The notes beneath the pieces are model-generated. The model was not told the DNA's origin and ran no database searches. It saw nothing but the letters and a program-made list of their open reading frames with translations. A stretch of DNA of 37,854 bases from a virus: IMG/VR virus record IMGVR_UViG_3300025543_000079, positions 1 to 37,854 of that record, one strand, 5' to 3'. The position numbers and the translations under genes are program-made. Shown piece by piece: positions 14,153 to 23,870 of this stretch. Position 1 is the stretch's first letter. The number at the start of each line of letters is the position of its first letter.

Positions 14153-15712
14153 ATGGAATACGAAGGTAGTCTACAGAAGCAACATACAGCTAAAGAACGA
14201 TACCTTAAACTTCAGTCAGAGAGAGAACATTATTTAGACAGAGCAGAAGAGTGTAGTGAACTAACTATTCCTTCTTTAATAAAACCAGATGGCTTTACTT
14301 CTTCAAGTGAGCTATACACTCCATTCCAATCAGTTGGTGCAAGAGGTGTCAACAACCTAGCAAGTAAACTTCTTTTACTTTTGCTTCCACCAAACTCCCC
14401 ATTTTTTAGACTACAAATAGCAGGTGAAGCTAAAAAAGAATTAGAAGAAAATAAAGACATGAAGACTGACATTGAGAAATCTTTGTCTGTTATTGAAAAA
14501 GAAGTATCAAGTAAAATAGAACAACTTGCATTAAGAGTTTCAGTTTATGAAGCATTAAAACATCTTATTGTTGGTGGTAATGTATTAACTTACCTACCTA
14601 AAAAAGGAAGCATGAGAGTATTTCCTTTATCACAGTACGTAGTTAGAAGAGATGCTTCAGGAAATATTTTAGAAATAATTATCAAAGAGAAAGCAAGTAT
14701 TTTATCTTTAGGTAAAGAAGTATCAGCACAAGTAATTGCTGACCCTGATTATAAATCTGATGAAGAAATAGAATTATACACTCATGTTTATAAATTAAAT
14801 GACAATGAGTTTTACGTTTGCCAAGAAGTAAACGGAATTAAAATACCTGAAAGTATTGGTACATTTAAAAATGAAAGAATGCCTTATCAAGCATTAAGAA
14901 TGGTAAGAGTTGACAATGAAGATTATGGAAGAAGTTACGTAGAAGAATTTATTGGTGATTTAAAATCATTAGAAGGTTTATCTCAAGCACTTGTAGAAAG
15001 TGCGGCGGCTTCATCTAAAGTAGTATTTATGGTTAGACCTAATGCTGTTACTAGAAAAAAAGATTTAGCTATGACTAGAAATGGTGACATCATTACTGGA
15101 AGTGCAGAAGATGTAACCGTATTACAGGCACAGAAACAATATGATTTACAAGTAGTACAGCAATCTATTGCTAAATTAGAAGAAAGAATGTCTTATGCTT
15201 TCTTACTACACACAGCAATACAAAGAGATGCAGAAAGAGTAACTGCACAAGAGATTAGATACATGGCAGAACAATTAGAGACTGCTATGGGTGGTATATA
15301 TTCATTATTATCACAAGAGTTTCAGCTACCGTTAGTTTCTATACTAATGAAAAGAATGGAAACAGCAGGAGAAATTCCCAAGTTACCTAAAGGCACAGTT
15401 AAGCCTACTATTATTACTGGTATTGAGGCACTAGGTAGAGGAAACGATTTACAAAAATTAAGAGAATTTGTTGCAGAGATAGGAAACTTAGCACAAATAA
15501 ATCCACAAGTTGTTCAGGCATTAAACCCAGATGATTTAATTAAACGTATAGCTATCGGTCTTGGTATTGATACTGACGGTTTATTAAAATCTCAAGAACA
15601 ACTAGCGGAAGAACAAGCGGCACAAGAAGAACAAGCACAGCAACAACAAATGATGCAGATGGCTGAAAAAGCTATCCCTCAAGTTGCAGGTAATCTTACT
15701 AAGCCACAATAA
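14153..15712 (+). CDS. Head-tail connector (portal) protein, T7 gp8-like
   Basis: The portal forms the ring through which DNA enters the capsid and onto which the tail is built. At 519 residues it matches T7 gp8 (536). Typical podovirus-portal segments are PFQSVGARGVNNLASKLLLLLLPPNSPFF (near residues 58-85), YEALKHLIVGGNVLTYL, and the C-terminal ERVTAQEIRYMAEQLETAMGGIYSLLSQEFQLPLV. The C-terminus is rich in Gln and Glu (AQEEQAQQQQMMQMAEKA), probably coiled. It lies four bases after the gp7.3-like gene and is followed by scaffold and capsid, the normal order. Confidence 0.96.
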   Translation: MEYEGSLQKQHTAKERYLKLQSEREHYLDRAEECSELTIPSLIKPDGFTSSSELYTPFQSVGARGVNNLASKLLLLLLPPNSPFFRLQIAGEAKKELEENKDMKTDIEKSLSVIEKEVSSKIEQLALRVSVYEALKHLIVGGNVLTYLPKKGSMRVFPLSQYVVRRDASGNILEIIIKEKASILSLGKEVSAQVIADPDYKSDEEIELYTHVYKLNDNEFYVCQEVNGIKIPESIGTFKNERMPYQALRMVRVDNEDYGRSYVEEFIGDLKSLEGLSQALVESAAASSKVVFMVRPNAVTRKKDLAMTRNGDIITGSAEDVTVLQAQKQYDLQVVQQSIAKLEERMSYAFLLHTAIQRDAERVTAQEIRYMAEQLETAMGGIYSLLSQEFQLPLVSILMKRMETAGEIPKLPKGTVKPTIITGIEALGRGNDLQKLREFVAEIGNLAQINPQVVQALNPDDLIKRIAIGLGIDTDGLLKSQEQLAEEQAAQEEQAQQQQMMQMAEKAIPQVAGNLTKPQ

Positions 15713-15724
15713 TAAAAGGAAACA

Positions 15725-16444
15725 ATGGTAGAAACAGTAGAGATAAAACAACCAGAAACTACAAGTGAAAAACCTGTAGAAGAAAATGTTACACAAAGTA
15801 AACCTGAAGGCTTACCTGAAAAATTCAACTCAGTTGAAGATTTAGCAAAGTCCTATCAGGAATTAGAAAAGAAACTTGGTGACAATACGGAAGCACCTAA
15901 AACAGATGCTCCCAAAAATGATTTAGATATTGCTGAAAAAGCAGTTGAGAGTGCAGGGCTTAACATGGAAAACCTGTCTTCTGAATATGCTGAAAAAGGT
16001 GAGTTAGATGCTAAGTCATACGAGGCTTTAGAAAAAGCAGGTATACCTAAAGAATATGTAAACCAGTTTATCGAAGGTCAAAAAGCAGTTGCAGACCAAC
16101 AAGCTAGTTCATTAAAAGAAATAGCAGGTGGCAATGAGGCTTATAATGAAATGTCTAACTGGGCGGCAGACAATATGACTGACGCAGAGAAGACAGCTTA
16201 CAATACAGCAGTTAATTCTAAAGATGTAGAAACTGCAAAGTTAGCAATAGCAGGTTTAAAAGCTAAATTTGATGGAGCTAACGGTAGTGAGCCTAACCTT
16301 GTAGAAGGCAAAGCTACAGTGTCAGGTCAAGATGGTTATAAGTCTTGGGCTGAAGTTACAAGAGCTATGGGAGATGAGAGGTATGCAAATGACCCTGCTT
16401 ACCAAGCAACAGTAAAAGAAAAACTAAGTAAATCGGAGTTATAA
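15725..16444 (+). CDS. Capsid assembly scaffolding protein, T7 gp9-like
   Basis: The 239-residue protein is very acidic and charged, with an N-terminus rich in Glu, Lys and Pro (KQPETTSEKPVEENV) and long predicted helices, as in T7 gp9 (307 residues). GLPEKFNSVEDLAKSYQELEKKLG is a common start of the ordered part in podovirus scaffolds. Scaffold guides capsid assembly and leaves before DNA enters. A good AAGGA site precedes the ATG. It sits between portal and capsid. Confidence 0.88.
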   Translation: MVETVEIKQPETTSEKPVEENVTQSKPEGLPEKFNSVEDLAKSYQELEKKLGDNTEAPKTDAPKNDLDIAEKAVESAGLNMENLSSEYAEKGELDAKSYEALEKAGIPKEYVNQFIEGQKAVADQQASSLKEIAGGNEAYNEMSNWAADNMTDAEKTAYNTAVNSKDVETAKLAIAGLKAKFDGANGSEPNLVEGKATVSGQDGYKSWAEVTRAMGDERYANDPAYQATVKEKLSKSEL

Positions 16445-16445
16445 T

Positions 16446-16577
16446 ATGAGCCTTTATAGAAATATGAACGCTAGAAAAAAATCTGGTACATCAAGACCAA
16501 AAAGTAAAAGTACGGTATCCGCTAAAGCATATAAAAATATGAAAGCAGGATTTCCTAAAAAGAAAAAGACGACATAA
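16446..16577 (+). CDS. 43-aa basic protein between scaffold and capsid
   Basis: This small frame starts two bases after the scaffold gene. It is strongly basic: MSLYRNMNARKKSGTSRPKS begins a sequence with about 14 Lys or Arg residues and no acidic residue, ending in FPKKKKTT. Such composition suggests binding to DNA or to the acidic scaffold. I do not know a named family for certain. No strong ribosome site is visible, so coupling to the scaffold gene is likely. The absence of any acidic residue in 43 codons supports a real protein rather than chance. Confidence 0.6.
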   Translation: MSLYRNMNARKKSGTSRPKSKSTVSAKAYKNMKAGFPKKKKTT

Positions 16578-16719
16578 AAAATAGTTGTGCAACACTTATG
16601 TGTGGCAACTGCCAACTTTAATTAGCCAAATAACTTGACCCTCTGCGGAGGACAATCTTGACTAAATAACTGAATTGAAGAGGCTTTTAATAAACAATAA
16701 ATAACAAAAGGAAAACACT
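16578..16719 (+). promoter_or_regulatory. Capsid gene leader, 142 bases without a gene
   Basis: This leader precedes the most highly expressed gene type. It can form AGTTG/CAACT (from 16585) with an inner ACAC-TTAT-GTGT hairpin, and a CCTC-TGCG-GAGG hairpin around 16640-16651. It ends in AAAGGA about eight bases before the capsid ATG. There is no full match to the promoter-like repeat; GACTAAA recurs at about 16659 but the rest does not align. The hairpins may protect or process the capsid mRNA. Confidence 0.4.
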
Positions 16720-17697
16720 ATGGCAAACGCAACTCCAGTATCAGTTGGAAGAGTAAATGCAAGTGGTTCTGAAGACGCATTGTTTTTAAAAGTATTCGCA
16801 GGTGAAGTAATTACTTCATTTGATAGAGCTTCAAAAACAGCAGGTGCAGATATGACTAGAAGTATATCTTCTGGAAAATCAGCAACTTTCCCAGTAATGG
16901 GTAGAGTAGCCGCTTCATACCATACAGCAGGAGCAGAAATCAACGGTTCTGACGTAAACCACAACGAAAAGGTTATTACAATTAATGACCTTCTAACATC
17001 TTCAGTATTCTTATCGAATATCGAAGAAGCTAAAAACCACTGGGACGTAAGGTCAGCTTACTCTTCTGAAATCGGAAGAGCTTTAGCATTTACTAAAGAT
17101 AAGCACATCTTACAAACTATTGGTCAAGCATCATTAGCATCAGCTAACGTATCTGACAGTGGATATGGTGCAGGAGCAACTATCACTAATACTGGTATCG
17201 CTTCAGCAACAGACGCAACTGCGGCTAACGCTATGATTGATGCACTATTTGGTGCGGCTAAACAATTAGATGCAAACTACGTACCATCTGAAGGCAGAAA
17301 ATGCTTTATCAGATTGGAAGAATACTACAAATTAGCAAACGCTACAAATGCAGTCAATGTTGACTTCAGTGGTGGAGCTAACGGTGGTGTTGCTTCAGGT
17401 AGAGTAGTTAAAATTGCAGGGATTGAATTAGTACCTGTAGCTCACTTTGTAGCGTCTAACGTCACTTCAGGCGTTGATGCAGGTGCGGCTATTGGAACAA
17501 CTCCTCAAGCAGTTAACTTGACTAACTATGTTGCACTTGTATCTCACCCTTCAGCAGTAGGAACTGTTAAGCTAATGGATTTAGCTGTTGAAAAAGAGTA
17601 CGACATCAGAAGACAAGGTACTTTGATGGTAGCTAAATACGCAATGGGACACGGTGTGTTAAGACCAGAAGCGGCAGTAGGTATCAAAGAAGCATAA
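16720..17697 (+). CDS. Major capsid protein, T7 gp10-like
   Basis: The shell protein has 325 residues (T7 gp10A 345). Recognisable segments of the T7-type HK97-fold capsid are LFLKVFAGEVITSFDRAS, SGKSATFPVMGRVAASYH (residues 50-68), HNEKVITINDLLTSSVFL, and the C-terminal YDIRRQGTLMVAKYAMGHG. It is rich in Ala, Gly and Thr, as capsids are. It has its own leader with a good ribosome site and is followed by a strong hairpin, like T7 gene 10 and its terminator. No slippery sequence for a longer B form is evident near the stop. Confidence 0.96.
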   Translation: MANATPVSVGRVNASGSEDALFLKVFAGEVITSFDRASKTAGADMTRSISSGKSATFPVMGRVAASYHTAGAEINGSDVNHNEKVITINDLLTSSVFLSNIEEAKNHWDVRSAYSSEIGRALAFTKDKHILQTIGQASLASANVSDSGYGAGATITNTGIASATDATAANAMIDALFGAAKQLDANYVPSEGRKCFIRLEEYYKLANATNAVNVDFSGGANGGVASGRVVKIAGIELVPVAHFVASNVTSGVDAGAAIGTTPQAVNLTNYVALVSHPSAVGTVKLMDLAVEKEYDIRRQGTLMVAKYAMGHGVLRPEAAVGIKEA

Positions 17698-17714
17698 TAC
17701 TTCTTAATTTATAC

Positions 17715-17747
17715 AGGGCGGAGATTAACACAGACAATCCGCCCTGT
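17715..17747 (+). terminator. Hairpin after the capsid gene (T-phi-like)
   Basis: ACAGGGCGGA pairs perfectly with TCCGCCCTGT (10 bp, GC-rich in an A/T-rich genome) around a 13-base loop, placed about 20 bases after the capsid stop. T7 has its main late terminator, T-phi, in exactly this position. No T run follows directly, so it may act as a partial terminator or 3'-end barrier rather than a complete stop. Confidence 0.75.
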
Positions 17748-17778
17748 GTACTCACACAAAATTTAACTTAAAGGATAT

Positions 17779-18387
17779 ATGGCAACACAAATTACACCTA
17801 CTACAGAATTACAGTCGGTCAACATTATGTTGAGTACGATTGGAGAAGCACCTGTTAACTCAATTACAGGAACTACTACAGTAGATGTATCAACAGCTAT
17901 AAATATTCTTAACGAAACTTCAATGTCCATTCAATCTCAAGGGTGGAATTTCAACACACATATAAATTATAAATCTTTATCAATCGACAGTGATGGTAAA
18001 GTACCCCTTCCTTCAAACTGCGTTAAAGCAGACGCAAACCCCTCTTACAGATATTTAAATTACACAATTAGAAACGGCTACTTATATGACATGGATAATC
18101 ACACAGATGTCTTTACTTCAGCACCTGCAAGTGTTGATTTGGTTCTAGTACAACAACTGGAACACTGTCCTGAATACGCTAGACAATATATTACAATGAA
18201 AGCGGCAAGAAGATTTGCTTCAAGATTTATAGGTGATAAAGAAATTACTCAATTAATAGGTCAAGATGAGAATGAAGCTCTAATGGCATTTCATCAAGCA
18301 GATAGCCAAGAGGCTGACGTTAATATTCTTAAAGGTGACAGCAATACATTTTCTATAATTAATAGAACACCTCGTAGGACTTACTAA
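17779..18387 (+). CDS. Tail tubular protein A, T7 gp11-like
   Basis: The 202-residue protein (T7 gp11: 196) forms the ring joining portal to nozzle. The starting segment TTELQSVNIMLSTIGEAPVNSI and later INILNETSMSIQSQGWNFNTH are hallmark sequences of podovirus gp11 proteins, as is YITMKAARRFASRFIGDKE. It is the first gene after the capsid terminator, with AAGGA upstream, and overlaps tail tube B by one base. Confidence 0.95.
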   Translation: MATQITPTTELQSVNIMLSTIGEAPVNSITGTTTVDVSTAINILNETSMSIQSQGWNFNTHINYKSLSIDSDGKVPLPSNCVKADANPSYRYLNYTIRNGYLYDMDNHTDVFTSAPASVDLVLVQQLEHCPEYARQYITMKAARRFASRFIGDKEITQLIGQDENEALMAFHQADSQEADVNILKGDSNTFSIINRTPRRTY

Positions 18388-20879
18388 TGGGAAGCGTAGT
18401 ATCGCAATCAATTCCTAATTTCTTGAATGGTATGTCCCAACAGACACCCACTCAAAGAGGTATCAATCAGGGAGAAGACCAAATAAATTTACAAAATGGT
18501 TTAGTTGATGGTTTAGCTAAAAGACCACCTTTAGATTATATAGCAACATTGGATAGTTCTAATATTTATTCTAATAAAACAAAATTTTGGTCTATACAAA
18601 GAGACGCTACTAATCAGTACATTGTGGTTTTATTCAACGGTGGTATTAAAGTATTTGATTTAGCAGGTAATGAAAAAACAGTTACTATTGCAAGTGGTTC
18701 AAGTTATTTAACTTCAACTAATCCTAGAGAGAATTTTAAATTAGTTAATGTTGCAGATTACACTTTCATTGCTAATACAAATACAACAGTTACAGCAGAC
18801 AGCACTACGTCTGCGGCTAAAGTAGAAGAGTTTTTAATTGTTTGTAAATTAACAAACTACGGTAGAGAATATAAAGTAGCATTGAAACACCCTTCAATGG
18901 CACAAGAGCTAGAAGTTATCTTTCAATTACCTACTGGTAATGATGCGGCTACAGATGCAAAATTTAGAGATACTAATAAAATTACAGACATACTTTTAAA
19001 AGGTACTTCAAGTACACATTGGGATAGTGCTGCAAATGGTATTGGTTTTAATGTTAGAAGAACTGACACAGGAGCTTCGGTATCTACATCACAAGGATTA
19101 TCTAATTATTCTGGTTTTACTTCTCATTTTACATTTGAAGAGTTTGACAGTGTAATCTATGGAAAACCTACTGATGGTAATGCGGCTTATGATATAACTA
19201 CTTCAGATGGTTCTGGTAATACAGCCATGTATGCAATCAGAGATGAGATACAAGATTTTAGTAAACTCCCTTTCTACGCAAAAACAGGTGTGATTATGAA
19301 AATAACTGGTGAAGAAGGTGATGAACTATCAGATTACTATGTAAAATTTTCAGGTAAATCAGGTGTATGGAATGAAACACTAGCACCTGCAACATCACTA
19401 GGAGTTACAAACTCTACAATGCCTCACGCATTAATTAATAATAATGATGGTACATTTACATTTCAAGAATTAGCATGGACTGACAGAGTGTGTGGTGATG
19501 CAGACAGTAACCCTAACCCTACATTTATTGGCAGAAAAATTAATAACTTAACTTATTACAAAAATAGATTAGGTATTTTATCAGGAGAAAACTTAGTATT
19601 AACAGAAAATGCTTCTTTCTTTAATTACTTTGCAACAACTTCTACACAAGTTTTAGACACTGACCCTATTGATATAGCGGCTAGTGGTACACAAGTTAAC
19701 ACACTTAAAAACTCTGTAGGATTTAATGAAAGTTTATTATTATTTTCTGATACAGCACAATATAAATTAGATAGTTCTGGGGAAAGTATTTCACCGACTT
19801 CAGCTATACTTAATGAAGTATCTTCATTTGAACATGATGATAAAGTTACTCCAGTATCAGCAGGTAAGTTTGCATATTTTGCACAAGCAAGAACTTCAGG
19901 TACAGCAATAAGAGAATACTTTGCTGATGATGATACCTTAACAAATGATGGTATGGATATTACTGTTTCAGTAGGAAACTTAATACCAAGTAACTGTTAT
20001 CAAATTGTATCTAATACAACAGAAGATACATTAATATTTTTAACTTCAGCTACAGGTGATACTCAAACAGCACCTTTCAGTGGCACTGCGTCTTCTACAG
20101 ATGCAGACACTATGTACATCTATAAGTATTTCTTTGATGGTGGCGAGAAAGTACAAAACGCTTGGTCTAAATGGACATTTACAGGTGCTAAAATTATAGG
20201 TGCTATGTCTTTAGAAAGTTTTATCTATGTAGTAATTTCTGAAGGGACTACTACAAAATTAGTTAAAATAGATTTAAGAAATTTAAAAGATGCCACTATA
20301 GGACATGGTGTTTACATTGACCTAAAAACGTCAGTGACAGGTACATACGCAAGTGGTACTGGCTTAACAACATTCACGTCACCTTATGGTGCTAAAACTG
20401 GTTTAATAGCTGTAGATAGAGATAACGGTAACAATTACACAGCTACAAACACAGCAGGTTCTACGTATACAATCGTTGGAGACCACACAGATTTATATAT
20501 TGGTGTGCCTTATGAAAGTAAATACACACTATCACCTCAATATATCAGAGAGAATACTGGAAGAGGATTAGTAGCTGTTACTTCAGGTAGATACCAAATA
20601 AGAAATATATCTTTTAATTTTGAAAACAGTGGGTTCTTCCAAGTGGAAGTTACTCCTACAAACAGAGATAAATCTACAAGTATTATGAATGGTTATATTA
20701 TTGGTACTGCAACAAGTATCATTGGACAACCTGCTATTGCTACAGGGACTTTAAGAGTGCCAGTTCAATCCCAAAATTCAGAATTTACTTTAGATATAAA
20801 ATCTTCATCACACTTACCTATGTATATTTCAGGTGCAGAGGTTGAAGGTTATTATCACAACAGAGCAAGAAGAATTTAA
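18387..20879 (+). CDS. Tail tubular protein B (nozzle), T7 gp12-like
   Basis: The 830-residue protein (T7 gp12: 794) forms the tail nozzle. SQSIPNFLNGMSQQTP at the start, INLQNGLVDGLAKRPPLDYI, and FIGRKINNLTYYKNRLGILSGENLVLTENASFFNYF (near residues 380-415) are family hallmarks. The rest is beta-rich. The ribosome site AGGAC lies about eight bases before the start. Stop and next start overlap by one base, continuing a run of TAATG junctions that links the tail and internal-virion genes. Confidence 0.95.
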   Translation: MGSVVSQSIPNFLNGMSQQTPTQRGINQGEDQINLQNGLVDGLAKRPPLDYIATLDSSNIYSNKTKFWSIQRDATNQYIVVLFNGGIKVFDLAGNEKTVTIASGSSYLTSTNPRENFKLVNVADYTFIANTNTTVTADSTTSAAKVEEFLIVCKLTNYGREYKVALKHPSMAQELEVIFQLPTGNDAATDAKFRDTNKITDILLKGTSSTHWDSAANGIGFNVRRTDTGASVSTSQGLSNYSGFTSHFTFEEFDSVIYGKPTDGNAAYDITTSDGSGNTAMYAIRDEIQDFSKLPFYAKTGVIMKITGEEGDELSDYYVKFSGKSGVWNETLAPATSLGVTNSTMPHALINNNDGTFTFQELAWTDRVCGDADSNPNPTFIGRKINNLTYYKNRLGILSGENLVLTENASFFNYFATTSTQVLDTDPIDIAASGTQVNTLKNSVGFNESLLLFSDTAQYKLDSSGESISPTSAILNEVSSFEHDDKVTPVSAGKFAYFAQARTSGTAIREYFADDDTLTNDGMDITVSVGNLIPSNCYQIVSNTTEDTLIFLTSATGDTQTAPFSGTASSTDADTMYIYKYFFDGGEKVQNAWSKWTFTGAKIIGAMSLESFIYVVISEGTTTKLVKIDLRNLKDATIGHGVYIDLKTSVTGTYASGTGLTTFTSPYGAKTGLIAVDRDNGNNYTATNTAGSTYTIVGDHTDLYIGVPYESKYTLSPQYIRENTGRGLVAVTSGRYQIRNISFNFENSGFFQVEVTPTNRDKSTSIMNGYIIGTATSIIGQPAIATGTLRVPVQSQNSEFTLDIKSSSHLPMYISGAEVEGYYHNRARRI

Positions 20880-21355
20880 TGAAAGAAAATTACGTAAGAA
20901 AAGCAGAATTAAAAGATGCTTTAGAGTTAGCTCCTAAAATGAGAATAGGAGATAGAAAAGAAATTATGGCTTCAAATGGTTCAACACCCTTAGAAAGTTT
21001 AGTTATTCCTTTTACACAAAAAGGTGCAAAGATTTATTCTATTATAGGTACAAAGTCAGAAGGTGTGATTGGAATGTTTGGTTCAACACCCACTAATGAA
21101 AAAGACTACGGTGTAGTTTGGCTTCTATCTAGTGAACATTTATTTAAACATATTAAACAGTTTATTAAAGAGTGTCCTAAATGGGTAGCAGAGATGAGTG
21201 AAGGTTATGAGTACGTCTATAATTTTGTAGATGAAAGAAATTGGAAAAGTTTAAAATGGTTACAATTCTTAGGATTTGAACCTAAAGAAAAAATAGGAGA
21301 CTTTGGTGTCGGTAAGATGCCATTTTTATTAATGATAAAAGAGGTAAATAATTAA
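20879..21355 (+). CDS. Internal virion protein A, T7 gp13-like (DUF2833)
   Basis: The 158-residue protein sits between tail tube B and a gp14-like gene, as T7 gp13 (138 residues) does. The sequence suggests a GNAT-like alpha/beta fold: VRKAELKDALELAPKM, GVIGMFGSTPTNEKDYGVVWLLSS and NFVDERNWKSLKWLQFLGFEP. In phages of this type the family is DUF2833. T7 gp13 is required for virion assembly. Acetyltransferase activity is not shown for it. Confidence 0.82.
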   Translation: MKENYVRKAELKDALELAPKMRIGDRKEIMASNGSTPLESLVIPFTQKGAKIYSIIGTKSEGVIGMFGSTPTNEKDYGVVWLLSSEHLFKHIKQFIKECPKWVAEMSEGYEYVYNFVDERNWKSLKWLQFLGFEPKEKIGDFGVGKMPFLLMIKEVNN

Positions 21356-21864
21356 TGTGTGATATTCAATCGGCACTGGCAGTAGCAGGAGCAGTTCAGT
21401 CATATCAACAAAAAAAGGCTGACAACAAAGCTATTAGAAGAGACCAAGAAACTACAAGACGAAATGCCGATAGAGGATATTTACACGACCTTAACAAAAT
21501 TGACCAAGAGAAAGTTAATGCTGACATGGAAAAAGCAAAAGCTGAACTTAAAACTAAAGCAACAAGAGATGGAGAGATTGCACAAAAAATAAATTTAGGT
21601 AACGCAAACAATACAAAAATAGTTCAATCTATTGGTGCGTTATATGATGAAGACTGGAATGAAATTACAAGTGGTTATGATAAAGATATGCAATTATTTT
21701 CTAATCAGAAAACAGAAGCATACGCTAACATGACAAAAACTTATAACAGTTTAAAACCACCTACAGAACCATCAAGAACAGGGCTAATGCTAGATATAGC
21801 TAGTTCATCTTATGATGGTTATCAACGAAGTCAAACTAACGCAGACCCAAAAAAGGATAATTAA
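21355..21864 (+). CDS. Internal virion protein B, T7 gp14-like
   Basis: The 169-residue protein (T7 gp14: 196) begins with MCDIQSALAVAGAVQSYQQKK, a Cys-containing Ala/Gly-rich N-terminus like T7 gp14 (MCW.. then an Ala-rich helix). A long charged helix (roughly residues 20-85) follows. T7 gp14 is ejected and forms a pore in the outer membrane. Order and one-base overlaps with the neighbouring genes support the assignment more than sequence identity. Confidence 0.8.
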   Translation: MCDIQSALAVAGAVQSYQQKKADNKAIRRDQETTRRNADRGYLHDLNKIDQEKVNADMEKAKAELKTKATRDGEIAQKINLGNANNTKIVQSIGALYDEDWNEITSGYDKDMQLFSNQKTEAYANMTKTYNSLKPPTEPSRTGLMLDIASSSYDGYQRSQTNADPKKDN

Positions 21865-23870
21865 TGGCTGAATATAAACGACAAGGCACTAACAAATATT
21901 ATGGTGCAGGTAGTGCAGGGTACGTATCATCAGGCAGTAGTGTAGATGGTTTAGCTAAATCTTTAACTAACGCAGGTTACAAAATTGGTAAAGCAGAGGA
22001 ATTAAGAATTGATAGAAAAAAAGATGCGGCTATTGCAAAGATAGACGAGATGTATGCAACAGGTAAATCTTTTGAAACTATACAAGCAGAGATTATTAAA
22101 GGAGACCACCCAGAGTTAACTGGTAAATACATTGACGCTACTACAAATTATCATGCAGGAAAAGTTAAAGCACATGAAGTAATTACAGCTATTATACAAG
22201 GCAAAAAAGATAACCAGTATGATATTAGAGATGAAAGTACAAATCTTGACATGTTTTATAAGCAATATATGCCAGATACAAAAGCAATGGATAGTGCTAC
22301 TTTATTAGGTTTCACTACACATTTTAATAAATTTAAATCTAAAGATGCCATTGCAGATGCAGACGCTAGAGGTGAATGGAACTCTGAAAAAAAAGTTATG
22401 GAAGGTACAGGTTTATTGTCTGACATTCCTATAGACACATTAAAAAAAGATTTACCAGATTTTTTAGAAAGTTTACAAATAGAGATGCCCTCAAGAGACG
22501 GCACAATGTCAACATTACTATATACAAATGCAGAAACTTTATCTGTTGTTAAAAGAAGTGCCATAGATATTATATCGAGTGCTAAAACAGAAGCAGATTT
22601 AGATAGAGCTGACATTTTATTAAACACTAATTTAGGTTATACAAAAAATGGAACAGCTATTGGCACTCTTTTATCGAGAAAATCAAAAGAAGTTTTAGCT
22701 ATTAGAGAAGCATTAGAAAAAAAACGAAGAGCATTAGTTATTAACGATAGACAAGAAGCAACATATCAAGAAAAAGAGAATGTTAAAGGTTTGTATGCCT
22801 CTGTATTTGAAAAAGTACAAGTAGAAAGTTCTACTGCTGATATGAAAGGTGCAGACATGCCTATGAGAGATAAAAACTATTCTGAATTAATGGAAATTAG
22901 AGATGAATTTGAAAAATTAGGTGTACCTGCATTTTTACAAAATTTTGATAACATGTTAGATAATAATAGATTTATTGACACTGACCCTGCTGTTTATGAC
23001 CAATTAGTATCTGATATTTTTGACGGTATTTATGAAAATCAAGAAGAGATAGCTGACGCTATAAATCAATTAAATTTAGACCCCAAACTTTTATCTTCAA
23101 CTTTAGTGTTGTTTGACAAATGGGAAAAAGATTTTAACAAGAACAGAGGAAACATTCACGAAACTAATTCAATATATAAAAACGGTATTGGCTATATTGA
23201 AAAAGCTGTTAAAGGCAATTTTACAAATCAAATGGGAGTGCTTAAAGATAATGGCAATCAAGCCATCAGGAATGCACATAACTACATGAAAAGAGAAATA
23301 TTTAATTTTGAAAATAATTGGGACACTTCTAAAAACGGTACAATTACAGACCCAGATAGAGACGCATTTTTACAAAAATTAGGGGATACTGTTATTAAAT
23401 ATTATAGCACTGATTTTGGTGTAAACCCTGTTATGAAATCTATGCCTGAATACGAATTAGAAATATTGGAACAAGAAAGAGAAAGACTAGTAAAACAAAA
23501 ACTTTATGAAGAAACAGGTGTTACTAATTTACAAACGTCATTAAAAGATTTTCTTGAAACTAATGAATTAGAAATTGCCGCATTAAGAGATAAAGTTGCA
23601 AGTGGTTTTGATGACGGTATTTTCTTCAGTGATACAGACTTTTTTGATTTAGATAGCACAGACAAACAGCAATATATTGATAAAAACATTGTCCCTGAAA
23701 TGAAAAAAATGTTTAAAGGTCTGCCAATAACACAAGAAGCTATCACAGCAATGGAGCAACAAGATTTTGATTCAATGAAACAAAACATTGCTGAAGCATT
23801 AGGTGGATTAATTTCTATTGAACAAATTGATATGGCTTTAAAAAGTCTAGTAACTAACGGAGGAAATTAA
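21864..23870 (+). CDS. Internal virion protein C, T7 gp15-like
   Basis: The 668-residue protein (T7 gp15: 747) is largely alpha-helical and charged, with few Cys. It lies between gp14-like and gp16-like genes. The Gly/Ser-rich start (YGAGSAGYVSSGSSVDGLAKSL) is common in this family. In T7, gp15 and gp16 are ejected together and span the periplasm. I see no enzymatic motif. Confidence 0.85.
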   Translation: MAEYKRQGTNKYYGAGSAGYVSSGSSVDGLAKSLTNAGYKIGKAEELRIDRKKDAAIAKIDEMYATGKSFETIQAEIIKGDHPELTGKYIDATTNYHAGKVKAHEVITAIIQGKKDNQYDIRDESTNLDMFYKQYMPDTKAMDSATLLGFTTHFNKFKSKDAIADADARGEWNSEKKVMEGTGLLSDIPIDTLKKDLPDFLESLQIEMPSRDGTMSTLLYTNAETLSVVKRSAIDIISSAKTEADLDRADILLNTNLGYTKNGTAIGTLLSRKSKEVLAIREALEKKRRALVINDRQEATYQEKENVKGLYASVFEKVQVESSTADMKGADMPMRDKNYSELMEIRDEFEKLGVPAFLQNFDNMLDNNRFIDTDPAVYDQLVSDIFDGIYENQEEIADAINQLNLDPKLLSSTLVLFDKWEKDFNKNRGNIHETNSIYKNGIGYIEKAVKGNFTNQMGVLKDNGNQAIRNAHNYMKREIFNFENNWDTSKNGTITDPDRDAFLQKLGDTVIKYYSTDFGVNPVMKSMPEYELEILEQERERLVKQKLYEETGVTNLQTSLKDFLETNELEIAALRDKVASGFDDGIFFSDTDFFDLDSTDKQQYIDKNIVPEMKKMFKGLPITQEAITAMEQQDFDSMKQNIAEALGGLISIEQIDMALKSLVTNGGN

